64,000 nt of DNA, taken from assembly GCA_041658685.1 (NCBI GenBank), contig JBAZZS010000001.1:62001-126000 (forward strand). Direction: 5' to 3'. Below the pieces are notes generated by a model that saw only the letters and a list, made by a program, of their open reading frames with translations, searched no databases and was not told where the DNA came from. The position numbers were made by a program, and so were the translations under genes. Shown piece by piece: positions 51,863 to 60,436 of the stretch. The number at the start of each line of letters is the position of its first letter. Within the stretch, counting starts at the first letter, position 1. Origin of the DNA: Candidatus Gracilibacteria bacterium. GTDB taxonomy: Bacteria > Patescibacteriota > Gracilibacteria > UBA1369 > UBA12473.

Positions 51863-52837
51863 ATGGCTAATCCCTGGGACCTCCTCTCTGTTTTGCGCAC
51901 CAAAATCAAAGAAAAAGGCGGGCCCGTGTCATGCCACGCGCATTTTGACAAAGCGTATGTGGTCACCCCCGAGACTTTGACCATGACCCTCGAGCACATG
52001 GAGGTGAAATGGGATTTGTGGAAAAAAGTGAAAGCCGGGTACACGCACGAAAACCTTGTGGAGCGCATGAAATTGAGCGCTGAAAATATGATTAATCAGG
52101 GTTGCACGATCACTCGCACCAACATCGACGTGGATTCTACGGTCGGAATGAAGTGCATCGAAGCCGCACTCGAAGTCAAAGAAATGTACAAGGATCGCCT
52201 CAAGATTCAAATTTGCTCGCAGGTATTGGAAGGCGCGTTGACTCCCGAGGCGCAAGGATGGATTGAAAAAGCCGCGCCGTACGTGGATGTGTTGGGCGGT
52301 TTGCCGTCCCGCGAACGCCCGCGCCAAGCCGAGCACCTCGACTATATTTTTTCCATGGCTAAAAAATATAAAAAAACCGTGGACGTGCACATCGACCAAA
52401 ACAACGACCCGGACGAACGCGACACCGAGTTGTTGGCCAAAAAAGTGATCGAACACGGATTGCAAGGTCGCGTGAACGCGGTGCATTGCTGTTCTCTGGC
52501 CGCGCAACCCGACGATTACATCCGCGAAGTCGCCAAGTTGATGAAACAAGCGGACATGAGCGTGATCATTTGCCCGCGCTCCATGATCGACGGCGTGCAA
52601 ATGCGCGAAAAAATGGCCCCGGTCCACAACTCGATCGGCCCGGTTCCGCATTTTTTGGAAGCCGGACTCAATGTGGCCTTGGGCGTGGACAATGTGCACG
52701 ATTATTTCTGCCCCTTCATTGATGGCGACGTGTTCACCGAGCTTCTTTTCCTCCTCGAAACCTGCCGTTATTACGACATCGAAGTCCTCACCGACATGGC
52801 CACCGTGAATGGGAGAAAGATTTTGGAGGGGATTTAA
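51863..52837 (+). CDS. Amidohydrolase, cytosine-deaminase-like
   Basis: 324 residues. Metal-ligand motif CHAHFDKAY (H25, H27), VDVHIDQNNDPDERD (third His), AVHCCSLAAQ (fourth His) and GVDNVHDYFCPF (terminal Asp) follow the CodA/AtzC arrangement of the amidohydrolase superfamily. It is shorter than CodA because the flanking beta-sandwich is largely absent. It probably deaminates a pyrimidine or related heterocycle. It lies 78 nt after argH across a repeat. Confidence 0.85.
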   Translation: MANPWDLLSVLRTKIKEKGGPVSCHAHFDKAYVVTPETLTMTLEHMEVKWDLWKKVKAGYTHENLVERMKLSAENMINQGCTITRTNIDVDSTVGMKCIEAALEVKEMYKDRLKIQICSQVLEGALTPEAQGWIEKAAPYVDVLGGLPSRERPRQAEHLDYIFSMAKKYKKTVDVHIDQNNDPDERDTELLAKKVIEHGLQGRVNAVHCCSLAAQPDDYIREVAKLMKQADMSVIICPRSMIDGVQMREKMAPVHNSIGPVPHFLEAGLNVALGVDNVHDYFCPFIDGDVFTELLFLLETCRYYDIEVLTDMATVNGRKILEGI

Positions 52838-52885
52838 AATCCGACCGTTCATTCAATACAATCGGCGTCTTTTTACCGTAAATTT

Positions 52886-53218
52886 TTATAAATTCATTAA
52901 AATGGCACCGAGGAGACCAAAGCCAATTCCTATCATTTGAATGGGGGAGAGGGTTTCTTTAAAGAATAAGATTCCGATAATCACTCCGAATATCCCATAA
53001 AAAATAATAAATAAATTGGTGTAAATAGCCAGCTCGCCTTTAAAAATAAATATAAAGATGGCCGCAAAAATTTGAGCCAGATACAATCCACAAATTAAAA
53101 TCATCCAAGGGTCTTTGATGATATCAAAAAAAGTATGGCCCGTACTGATTTTTTTTATCAACGCATCAGCAACGATGATGGTTACCGCTGAAAAAAACAC
53201 TAAGAAAAGTTTAGTCAC
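52886..53218 (-). CDS. Small four-helix transporter, EamA/SMR-like
   Basis: 110 residues with four membrane helices (LFLVFFSAVTIIVADALI, WMILICGLYLAQIFAAIFIF, ELAIYTNLFIIFYGIFGVII, QMIGIGFGLLGAILMNL). The layout and the final GIGFGLLGA helix fit half-size EamA or small multidrug resistance transporters, which act as dimers. Substrate unknown. Confidence 0.7.
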   Translation of the reverse strand: MTKLFLVFFSAVTIIVADALIKKISTGHTFFDIIKDPWMILICGLYLAQIFAAIFIFIFKGELAIYTNLFIIFYGIFGVIIGILFFKETLSPIQMIGIGFGLLGAILMNL

Positions 53219-53345
53219 ATTTATTTTTAAAAAAGTAAAAGTTTTTTAATAACCGGAGCGAGGCCAATCGACCTAAAAACAATAACAAAAACAACCGTTT
53301 TTTTCCATAGGGGAAAAGAAGACGGGAATGGACTCGGGTTCTAGG

Positions 53346-53374
53346 TTGTTTTTGAGCCCATTTTAAGGTATAAT
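53346..53374 (+). promoter_or_regulatory. Promoter of the 1261-residue gene
   Basis: TTGTTT (53346-53351), 17 bp, TATAAT (53369-53374), 23 nt before the ATG. Confidence 0.65.
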
Positions 53375-53397
53375 AAAAAGATTAATTTAGCCCCATT

Positions 53398-56300
53398 ATG
53401 CCCGATTTACCTCCTCCAATACCAAATGACGCTGACACTAAAAAAACAGCCCCTCAGCCCAATGAAGGATCTGCAGCAATGGATCCCGATGAAGCATTGG
53501 GCCGAGAATTAATGGCAGAAATAGGAGAGAGGGACCCATGGGATTTTATTCTAAGCCATCTAAATGAAACGGCGGAGAGCCCGCTCAATGCGAATTCTTT
53601 TAGAGAACGTATCGAAAGGGTTGAATGGCCTTCTTATGTCCGAGCCCTAATTCCGGTGCTCGCTGATTTTTTAACCCATCAAGAAGGAGCCACCGGACTC
53701 ACGGCCATTGCTTTGAAAGAAAGGATTGAGCATTCCCTGGGAGGAGAAGAGGCATGTGCGCCTGTTTTGGATGATTTGATGTCAAAAATAGAACTTTTTC
53801 ATCATTTGCAGGGACAGACCGGACGAGAAATACGACGAGAATTAAATGGGGTTGAACCCTTTATCGGTTATGCGCTCCCGGGAATGATTGTGACGGAGTT
53901 TTTAGAAGAAAAAATACGTTTTGAGGATTTTATTCGTGGTATCGGATCGGGTCGTCGGATGATGGCAGCGGATATTGCAAAACCTCCATTATCAGAGGAG
54001 CTTAAAACATTAAGCCAATCGCCCGAAGCGCTTTATGAGCGAGTGTTACAAGAACATTTGGTCTGTCGAATGCAAGCGGCGCGAACTCAACAATGGGGCA
54101 ATGGTGCGGTTGAAACTCTTCGGAAAAATCCGGGTCAATTTTTAGAAGGATGGTTGAGAATGGGAGCCGTTCCATCTAAAATCGGCACTGCATTACCTCG
54201 TTTTTTACGGGAAGGAAATTTAGTGGGTTTGCCGGAATACGATGTTTCGATAAGAGTTTTAAGTTCTTTGAACGCCAATGAACGGAAAAATTTATTGAGC
54301 GCCATTGATCGTACCAAAGATTGTGTTAGAGGGAAGGATATGGAAACTCAAAAAAAACGCCTCGATGAATTAAAGAAAAGTTTGCAAAAACTTGAAGAAT
54401 CACCCGAGTCTGTTTTTCCTCGAGATTTGATGCAAGTCGCTTCTGCTCGAAAGATAAAAATTCCAAAACCAGGCGCCGTCAGTGCGCCGATGGACCGATG
54501 GATGAATTTGGTAGGGCCTTTGTTCCGCCAAGCTCCTAAAGAATTGGGCTGGGCGATGTTAGATACCTTGGGTCACATCCCGGAATTTCCTTACACAACG
54601 AGCGCTTTCAAAAAAGTTCCCTTTGAGAATTTGGTAAGATTTCATAACACCTCATTAAGGCCTGCCCAACAACAAGGAGAACCTCAAGAAACATTGTGCG
54701 GCACCGGCCCGATTTATCATGAGCAACGCGTTCTGCATGCCCGTTCTCAATTTCTAAAACATTTATTTTTGAGCGGCGCCGCAGAATCTATCAAAGATGC
54801 AAGTCGTCAGCAAGTGACCATTGATATCGAAGGATTGCGCATTGATTTACCCGGGACAGAGGCAGAGGAGGGATCGTTGCACGCCCACATCCCTTTTGCT
54901 TATGTTACAAATGAATTGTGGAATTATCTCGTTGAAAAGCAGTGGATCCCGGAAGAAGATGCCATTGAAATTCGATTGAGACAGGCCCAAGGGAATAATG
55001 ATGTATTGGCTTTGGAACGATGGGATCATAAAAAAACTGTTGAATTTGCATTCGCGTGTGATACAGGACGTCGCAAAAGTTTTTCTTTTGAAAATGCCAT
55101 AGGATATATGACACAACGTTGCATGGAAGATTCGGCTTGCCCCGGGTGGGATCACGCTGAAATTTGCGCATTATTAGCCTCGTCCCCTTCAAATTCACAT
55201 GTCCCGCAAGCCATAGTTCATCAGGGGAAGCGTATCCCTCGATCTGTTTTAGATTATTTTTTATCCGAAGCAGAGGGGTTAGAAGGAACAGGAGGTCGCA
55301 GACATCGAATCGTTCAAGTTTTGGAAATCGCCGAAGCGGTGCAAAGTGCTATTTCGCAAGAAGTAACAATAGGCAAAGGGTTGGTGGGCCTGCCTTTACA
55401 AATTAAAGAAGGGATGGAGGCCCGTTCTTCTCATCGACTTTCAAGAACCGCAAAAGATAGTTACGAGGTTCGTCGTCGTATTTTGTTGGATCCGAAATTT
55501 TATGATGTGGCACAAATGGTTGGAGCGGTTTTAGCGCGAGGCGTGCCATCCAATTCTCCGGAGAGCCAATTTTTAGTTTTTCGGGGAGATTTTGGGAAAT
55601 CCAGCGGAGGACTTCGTCACCATTTTTTAGAAGTGGTTGATGGAGGGAAAATTGTAAGAATTCTTCTCTCCCCGGATAAACATTTGAATCAGGAGGAACG
55701 GTTGACTTTTGAAACGCTGCCAAAACTTGAGAGAGGAGACTATGAGCGCTTGGAAGGATTTGTCATGACGTATGGGCATTTTCATCAACAATTAAAGTGG
55801 CTAAGTTGGGAGAGTATTTCATTTGATTATGACGTAAAGAAAGTAAATTTTCAGGAAATCGCTAAATTGATGCTCGATTTGAACGCTGTGATTTTAACGG
55901 AATTCCCGGGGGATTATTCGGAAGTGAATCAACTCTATAGGGAATTTTTACAAGCAAGCCCGACAGAGGCTGGCGCTATTGCCAAACGACACATCGCATG
56001 TTGTGAACGGTTGGATCGTCTTTATGCGGGGCGCTTGTTTTCCGCTCAAGATCCTAAGCAGGTCTTGGATAGTTTATCCGTCGATATTCAACGAGAGGAG
56101 GTTGTTTTCGACGAACATTTTATGGAACAATTCCCTCCGGAAGTGTTTAAAGAGTGGAGTTTTGATAAAGACTTGGCGAGGTGCGGGGAAAAGACTTGGG
56201 TGGTTCATGCCGGAGACCGAAGTATCCCTTTTGCCATGGAATCTAAAGCGATTCGCGCCTTGGATTTAATTTCGGGGCGACCGTTGATTTCTTTTGCAGG

Positions 56301-57183
56301 AGGGTGCAAAGGAACGGGATACGATGAGACGCAAGAAACTCCCAGTTTAAAAATGGCCCGCGCCATTGTAAGGGTCGCTCATAATTGTGGAGCCAATGTG
56401 GCCCCTCCGGGAACGCAGTCCGGGTTTGGCGCAGATATGTCCAAGGCTTTTCTTGAATATCAAAGAGAATTTAGTCATCTTCCTAAATCGCAAAGAGCCG
56501 AGTGTTTTGCGGTTTCCCCCGGAGGAGAGACTTATTATCCGGGGAATCCTTGGCTCAAGACGCATTCGGAAGAAAGTGAACTGGGCCAAAAAGTGTACGA
56601 GCCCTACGCCATGATTCCTTTTAAATCGATTTTGACTCCGTGCGCCGCAGGTTGGGATTGGCATGGCCCGGTGCGAAGAACCGCCCCTTATTTTGATCAT
56701 GTGGAATACATGGAATTGATTTATCAACGTCTGGCAGAAGGCGCACCCCGAGTTCTTGTGGTGGGAAACGGGGGACTATTCACGATCGTTGAATCCATTG
56801 CAGCCATGAAAAATAATGTGCCGCTTATTTTAACGCGAGATACAGGCATGTTTACCGATTTTATGATCACGGTATTGGCTCATTTTAATCAATGGGAGTT
56901 GTTGAGCCAGCCCGAGCATCGGGATGAGTTGGATCGAGAGATGATAAATATTTTAAAGACGCAAGTCCCGGAGGAGTATAGAAGCGCGATCATTAAAAAA
57001 GGTTTTGGAGAAGCGGTCCCTCCTGATGAAACAACGACTCAAGGGGTGGATCAAAAGCTATATCGAGATTATTTTTATCAATTTTTACAATTGGCCAAAA
57101 CGAGCAGAATTAGGGTTTCCGGTATTGATGATTTGGAAAAGAATTTAGAGGAAATGGTTGCCCCTCCGCAGCCGTCAGCCTAA
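53398..57183 (+). CDS. Giant 1261-residue protein with C-terminal SLOG-like domain
   Basis: No signal peptide or membrane helix. Residues 1-950 are mostly helical with no domain I recognise. From about 955 to 1170 the pattern resembles the SLOG superfamily (LOG/LSDAT/TRPM N-terminal type): LISFAGGCKGTGYDETQ, a helix, then GANVAPPGTQSGFGADMSKA near 1000, and later PRVLVVGNGGLFTIVESIAA then MKNNVPLILTRDTG near 1118. SLOG domains bind or cleave nucleotide-derived ligands and occur in conflict and signalling systems. It has its own promoter. Its neighbours are the GC-rich element and a kinase-like gene. Confidence 0.6.
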   Translation: MPDLPPPIPNDADTKKTAPQPNEGSAAMDPDEALGRELMAEIGERDPWDFILSHLNETAESPLNANSFRERIERVEWPSYVRALIPVLADFLTHQEGATGLTAIALKERIEHSLGGEEACAPVLDDLMSKIELFHHLQGQTGREIRRELNGVEPFIGYALPGMIVTEFLEEKIRFEDFIRGIGSGRRMMAADIAKPPLSEELKTLSQSPEALYERVLQEHLVCRMQAARTQQWGNGAVETLRKNPGQFLEGWLRMGAVPSKIGTALPRFLREGNLVGLPEYDVSIRVLSSLNANERKNLLSAIDRTKDCVRGKDMETQKKRLDELKKSLQKLEESPESVFPRDLMQVASARKIKIPKPGAVSAPMDRWMNLVGPLFRQAPKELGWAMLDTLGHIPEFPYTTSAFKKVPFENLVRFHNTSLRPAQQQGEPQETLCGTGPIYHEQRVLHARSQFLKHLFLSGAAESIKDASRQQVTIDIEGLRIDLPGTEAEEGSLHAHIPFAYVTNELWNYLVEKQWIPEEDAIEIRLRQAQGNNDVLALERWDHKKTVEFAFACDTGRRKSFSFENAIGYMTQRCMEDSACPGWDHAEICALLASSPSNSHVPQAIVHQGKRIPRSVLDYFLSEAEGLEGTGGRRHRIVQVLEIAEAVQSAISQEVTIGKGLVGLPLQIKEGMEARSSHRLSRTAKDSYEVRRRILLDPKFYDVAQMVGAVLARGVPSNSPESQFLVFRGDFGKSSGGLRHHFLEVVDGGKIVRILLSPDKHLNQEERLTFETLPKLERGDYERLEGFVMTYGHFHQQLKWLSWESISFDYDVKKVNFQEIAKLMLDLNAVILTEFPGDYSEVNQLYREFLQASPTEAGAIAKRHIACCERLDRLYAGRLFSAQDPKQVLDSLSVDIQREEVVFDEHFMEQFPPEVFKEWSFDKDLARCGEKTWVVHAGDRSIPFAMESKAIRALDLISGRPLISFAGGCKGTGYDETQETPSLKMARAIVRVAHNCGANVAPPGTQSGFGADMSKAFLEYQREFSHLPKSQRAECFAVSPGGETYYPGNPWLKTHSEESELGQKVYEPYAMIPFKSILTPCAAGWDWHGPVRRTAPYFDHVEYMELIYQRLAEGAPRVLVVGNGGLFTIVESIAAMKNNVPLILTRDTGMFTDFMITVLAHFNQWELLSQPEHRDELDREMINILKTQVPEEYRSAIIKKGFGEAVPPDETTTQGVDQKLYRDYFYQFLQLAKTSRIRVSGIDDLEKNLEEMVAPPQPSA

Positions 57184-57321
57184 ATGAGTATTTCAAAAGA
57201 ATTAACATCAGGAGTCAATCGCTATGAATTGACAATTTCGGCAAATTATATTAAGAATTACTGTCCTTTCCTATTTTGGGAAAGGTAATTATGCCTATTT
57301 GGCTCTTGTGTTAAAGCAAGC

Positions 57322-57495
57322 GGCCACACATTCTTTGTGACTTATAGGTATAAATGTTCTTTGAAAGATAGTGGACCGGCGGCTCGAGTCTATCAACATT
57401 GATAAATTGGGGCCGTCGGTCGAAAACTGAGAAATATTACCGACGGGTTGCCATTCTCCTGGGGGTTTTCCTTGGGAGGTCGATGGCAATGCCAT
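57322..57495 (+). promoter_or_regulatory. Structured 5' leader of the GC-rich ORF, possible switch
   Basis: The stem GACCGGCGGC (57374-57383) with GCCGTCGGTC (57412-57421) competes with GTCGGT (57415-57420) pairing to ACCGAC (57439-57444). TTGCCAT/ATGGCAA then encloses a CTCCTGGGG/CCTTGGGAG stem with G-U pairs. The last hairpin ends 12 nt before the ribosome-binding site. Ligand unknown; regulation is inferred only from the alternative pairing. Confidence 0.4.
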
Positions 57496-57501
57496 GAGTA
57501 G

Positions 57502-57506
57502 AAGGA
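57502..57506 (+). promoter_or_regulatory. Shine-Dalgarno site of the GC-rich ORF
   Basis: AAGGA, 7 nt before the ATG at 57514. It is notable because most other starts in this window lack such a site. Confidence 0.7.
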
Positions 57507-57513
57507 CACGAAG

Positions 57514-57978
57514 ATGAAACTGTTCCCCCTGTTCACCGCGCTGCTCAGCAGCCAGACCACCGCCGTCGAGGCCGCCAACAACTTCAGCCGCGCATACGAG
57601 GGCGGCAAGTACCACACGGTCGATTTCGGCGCTGATTCCGGAGATGTTCCCATCAACCTCGCCGGCCTCTACGCGACCATCAACGCCAGCATCGGCCTCG
57701 CCGCGATCCGCGAGGAGAGCGACGAGCCGTCTGAGGACACCGTCAAGGCCGTCCTCGAGGACATGGCCGAGCGCCGTCTCGAGGGAGTGGAGCTGACCAC
57801 GGCCATGCTCTTCGCCAACGCGACCTGGGCCGCGGGTCAGTGGTTCCGCAAGCCGGTGCGCGTCGAGCGCATCCAGTGCTTCACGTTGCTCTCTCCCGCC
57901 GAGAAGGTCAAGGACGTCGACCAGCTCGCGGCCGGTGCCAAGTTCATCCTCGCCAAGCTCGAAGAAGAAGAAAGCTAG
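57514..57978 (+). CDS. GC-rich 154-residue ORF, foreign composition, weakly RyR-domain-like
   Basis: Codons are strongly GC-biased (CTC, CTG, GCC, GAG, AAG, ACC), unlike both neighbours, and it has a proper Shine-Dalgarno site. The N-terminus MKLFPLFTALLSSQTTAVEA could be a weak signal-like segment. The C-terminal part (LFANATWAAGQWFRKPVRVE, then CFTLLSPAEKVKDVDQLAAG, AKFIL) recalls the small RyR domain of phage and bacterial proteins, in which a Trp, a KxP/VKD segment, an HPC/CF and an EKxKD run occur in this order. The similarity is by eye and weak. Both flanks are highly structured as RNA, so it probably belongs to a transferred element. Confidence 0.6.
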   Translation: MKLFPLFTALLSSQTTAVEAANNFSRAYEGGKYHTVDFGADSGDVPINLAGLYATINASIGLAAIREESDEPSEDTVKAVLEDMAERRLEGVELTTAMLFANATWAAGQWFRKPVRVERIQCFTLLSPAEKVKDVDQLAAGAKFILAKLEEEES

Positions 57979-58244
57979 GCACCCCCCATTACCGGGGGTG
58001 CTACACGTGGTGATATCAGCTTCGCTGATCACTCCCATGTGTTTGTGTTGATGGGGCCTTCGGGTTCTGTCAACACTTGCGACGAGCAAAAGGCGTTGAA
58101 ACGCGGTGCCCCCGCACGGGGTTGAGTAGTAAAAGTGGTGGGGTGGCCCGACCGGAAACGGTTGGGTCGCCCCTTGGTTGGTTTTTCTCGGTGACTATTC
58201 TTTCGGAGACACATCACGGCCGGGCGACATCATTGCGCCCGGCC
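57979..58244 (+). ncRNA. Highly structured RNA region downstream of the GC-rich ORF
   Basis: Consecutive hairpins: GCACCCCC/GGGGGTGC (57979-58001); an imperfect ACAC...GTGT stem with ATCAGC/GCTGAT (58003-58042); a 14-pair stem with a C(UUCG)G loop (58045-58076); GCGT/ACGC (58093-58104); CCCC/GGGG (58110-58121); a 15-pair stem with three G-U pairs and a GAAA loop (58140-58173); and a terminal GGCCGGGCG/CGCCCGGCC stem (58218-58244). Stable tetraloops and long wobble-tolerant stems suggest selection on RNA structure. I could not match it to a known class (no RNase P, SRP, tmRNA or group I/II core motif). Confidence 0.5.
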
Positions 58245-58257
58245 AAATTCTTATTAA
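58218..58257 (+). terminator. Terminator-like stem ending the GC-rich element
   Basis: GGCCGGGCG (58218-58226) and CGCCCGGCC (58236-58244), a 9-nt loop, followed by AAATTCTTATTAATA. It lies 28 nt before the next gene. Confidence 0.6.
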
Positions 58258-58272
58258 TAATTTTCCTTATTT

Positions 58273-59481
58273 ATGGCTCAACGATTGACACGAGATCCGG
58301 AGCATGCAGGCGTAGGCTACCCTATTCGGGCGGGAGCGGCTAGAGTTCTCCCGGATGTTCCATTCGATGCCGATAAACATAGATGGGAAATTGAATGTCA
58401 ATTTGAAGGAGGTTATACATTGGAAACTTGTTTCCAAGCCGCAGAAGAATTGTTGGAGGCGGATTCCGGCCAAATGCTAAAAACCGCCGTGATAGGTGAA
58501 CTCAATAAAGTTCAGGCAGTAGATTCCGGAGCATTTACACTGGGGGATTATTCTTTAACTCTTATACAATTTGGCGGCCAACAAGCGATTTTTAAGGTGG
58601 TTGTCCTTGTTACGATTGGCGATAAAACAAGGAAAGTGTCTTTAGTGGTGGGAGTATCTCGTCATCCCATTTTAAATGAAATGGTTAAGGTTGATCATGA
58701 ATGGATTGCAAAATTCCGACAATTGGAAGCTGAATCAAAGGGGGTAAAAGACCCTCTTTCAAGAGAAGCAGATGAAACCGCAACTTTCCCAAGGCATTAT
58801 GGCGCTCGGGAGACAAAAGCGGGTCCTTACGCTTGGGTGAGTGAATATTGCGAGGGTTATTTTGAAGCAAATTTATTTTATCGAGATTCCAGCTTTAATT
58901 TTTGTGGGGATAATATTGATAGATTTGTGAGGTTGAATGGTCTTAATCAGGGGAGAGAGGGGAAACAGTTAAAAATCGAAGATTCCGACGAAATTCGAAG
59001 TGAAGTTTTAAAACATCAAATTCGGACCGCATTGCTTGCTAAAATGGTGATGAAGGCCTCTTTTAGAAGTGGGGACTACATGTATCATCCCGCCCAAAAA
59101 AGATTAATGCTTCATTGTTACCGTAGGCCACCCGGGGTTGATTTGTGTGATCAATTGGAAGTTGAGGGCTGTGAAAGAAAATTACTTATTGCGGCGTTTC
59201 AATTGATTTTTTCAATCATAAGCACTGAAACGAATCTTTCACCTAATGGAGGAGAAGATACGCATAGAAATTATTTTATTTATTCTTTGCAGGATTTAAT
59301 AAAAGCCATTGGGGATTTGCGTAAAGATGAAACATTTTTGAATCAACAAGAATGGGCCTTTGTTACAAATATATTTTCTCTGATGGCTCAAGGAATTCTT
59401 TCTGGTGCCCCTAGTGAAATTGCGGATCGAGCCTTGGCCACTCGCATGCGGATGGTTCAACTGACTTTGATGGATCATTAG
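58273..59481 (+). CDS. Unknown 402-residue protein, possibly kinase-like fold
   Basis: No signal or membrane segment. Residues 90-150 form consecutive strands (YSLTLIQFGGQQAIFKVVVL, VTIGDKTRKVSLVVGVSR) like a small N-lobe. Then come GPYAWVSEYCEGYFEANLFY (hinge-like), helices, and FRSGDYMYHPAQKRLMLHCY, which could be a degenerate catalytic/metal loop of the aminoglycoside-phosphotransferase type. Key kinase residues are not clearly preserved, so activity is doubtful. It follows the structured element directly and may share its promoter. Confidence 0.55.
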   Translation: MAQRLTRDPEHAGVGYPIRAGAARVLPDVPFDADKHRWEIECQFEGGYTLETCFQAAEELLEADSGQMLKTAVIGELNKVQAVDSGAFTLGDYSLTLIQFGGQQAIFKVVVLVTIGDKTRKVSLVVGVSRHPILNEMVKVDHEWIAKFRQLEAESKGVKDPLSREADETATFPRHYGARETKAGPYAWVSEYCEGYFEANLFYRDSSFNFCGDNIDRFVRLNGLNQGREGKQLKIEDSDEIRSEVLKHQIRTALLAKMVMKASFRSGDYMYHPAQKRLMLHCYRRPPGVDLCDQLEVEGCERKLLIAAFQLIFSIISTETNLSPNGGEDTHRNYFIYSLQDLIKAIGDLRKDETFLNQQEWAFVTNIFSLMAQGILSGAPSEIADRALATRMRMVQLTLMDH

Positions 59482-59587
59482 TGCCTTTTTACGCAAAAAC
59501 CGGTTCGATCCCATTCACGGGTCGCTGATTTTTTAACCTGTAAAATAGCCTAGAGCGGAGTTTCGCTGGCGCGAAACGAGTTTTTAA

Positions 59588-59616
59588 AATAGGGCACTGC
59601 GCTTCGCTGCGTGCCT
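59588..59616 (-). terminator. Terminator-like hairpin after tRNA-Gly
   Basis: On the minus strand GGCAC (59615-59611) and GTGCC (59597-59593) enclose a GCAGCGAAGC loop region and are followed by CTATTTTAAAAA. The hairpin has the CTTCG signature of repeat family a. Confidence 0.5.
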
Positions 59617-59617
59617 G

Positions 59618-59692
59618 TGGAGCGGGTGAGGGGAATCGAACCCCTGTCAGCAGGTTGGAAACCTGCGGTAATAGCCATTATACGACACCCGC
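59618..59692 (-). tRNA. tRNA-Gly (anticodon UCC), CCA encoded
   Basis: Minus strand: acceptor GCGGGTG/CACCCGC, D arm TCGTATAATGGCTA, anticodon stem-loop CAGGTTTCCAACCTG with anticodon TCC, and T arm GGGGTTCGATTCCCC. Discriminator T, then CCA at 59620-59618. It reads GGA and GGG. I see no UCA-anticodon tRNA-Gly here. Confidence 0.95.
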
Positions 59693-59750
59693 ATAAGAAG
59701 AAGCCTCCGTATTTTAGGGAAGAATCGGACTAATTTCAAGAAAAAATCCA

Positions 59751-60332
59751 TTAATGGGCCGCTGTCTCGGATTCAGTGGGCAAAGGAAGAGGAGTCTGGA
59801 GAGAAAAATAGCCTTCTTTTTGTTGATCTTCGAGCGCCGTAAAAACTTTTTGAACTGTGGTTCGAACATCAAAAATGATGGGATCTCCTTCAGGGAATTT
59901 CATGGTTAATTGTCGGTCGTTTTCATCGAGAGAAAGATAAGCGATTTGCGGTGTTCCTTCCTCTTTAAGTCGATAAGAAAAGGAAAAAGTGGAGTCGGGG
60001 GTATGGAGATTGCATTCTCCGTTGGTTCCTGGCTTGTTTTGGATGCAAAAAAGCGACGTTTGGCCTAAATTAAGCTTACGGGTAGAACTATCATTAAGCG
60101 CGGAGACAGCTTCGATTTTTTCATAAGGAGCCGCTTCAATAATGGTTAACATTCTTTCTGAAGCCTCTTGAAGTGAGCCATGGGCTATAGCATTAAGAAA
60201 ATCTTCTTGATGGCCCCATTCTCGATAACTCAACAGGATTCCTCCACCGAGAAATACCCCTAATGCAATGGGTTTCCAAACTTTATCAGCAGTATCGGTT
60301 ATCCAATCTCCTAAGTAGAATTTTTCAGCCAT
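59751..60332 (-). CDS. Unknown single-pass membrane protein
   Basis: 193 residues. A hydrophobic segment at about 20-36 (PIALGVFLGGGILLSY) anchors it. The remainder is mixed, with beta strands (STFSFSYRLKEEGTPQIAYL, RQLTMKFPEGDPIIFDVR) and two Cys (FCIQNK, GECNLH). The C-terminus is Pro/Thr-rich. No recognised family. It is divergent from thyA. Confidence 0.65.
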   Translation of the reverse strand: MAEKFYLGDWITDTADKVWKPIALGVFLGGGILLSYREWGHQEDFLNAIAHGSLQEASERMLTIIEAAPYEKIEAVSALNDSSTRKLNLGQTSLFCIQNKPGTNGECNLHTPDSTFSFSYRLKEEGTPQIAYLSLDENDRQLTMKFPEGDPIIFDVRTTVQKVFTALEDQQKEGYFSLQTPLPLPTESETAAH

Positions 60333-60424
60333 TAAAAAATATTACGCGAATACAGGGGGCAAACTTATACTAAAATAAAATCCTGTCAACATATTAACGC
60401 TTCCATAAGACCGCGCACAACCTT

Positions 60425-60430
60425 TATGAT
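60425..60430 (+). promoter_or_regulatory. -10 box of thyA, probably leaderless
   Basis: TATGAT (60425-60430), with 6 nt to the ATG at 60437. No convincing -35. Confidence 0.45.
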
Positions 60431-60436
60431 ACAGCC

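Larger units (their letters stand above)
57184..57513. other. 330-bp spacer: weak terminator hairpin and structured leader
   Basis: CCTTTCC/GGAAAGG hairpin (57265-57285), possibly ending the upstream transcript. Next come GGCCAC/GTGG-A-CC (57322-57377), GACCGGCGGC/GCCGTCGGTC (57374-57421) and TTGCCAT/ATGGCAA (57448-57489) with an inner nine-pair stem. No gene is seen before the ATG at 57514. Confidence 0.6.

Noticed and set aside
51929..52852. 307-codon minus-strand frame over the amidohydrolase
   Set aside because: Antisense shadow rich in His and Val; the plus frame carries all metal-ligand motifs.
57295..58089. 264-codon minus-strand frame across the GC-rich ORF
   Set aside because: Long antisense frames are expected opposite GC-rich coding DNA; the plus frame has the Shine-Dalgarno site.
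58140..58173. Group II intron domain V
   Set aside because: It has the 34-nt length and a GAAA loop, but lacks the AGC triad and the two-nucleotide bulge, and no reverse transcriptase is present.
57322..58244. Group I intron, tmRNA, RNase P or SRP RNA
   Set aside because: I looked for their conserved core segments and found none.
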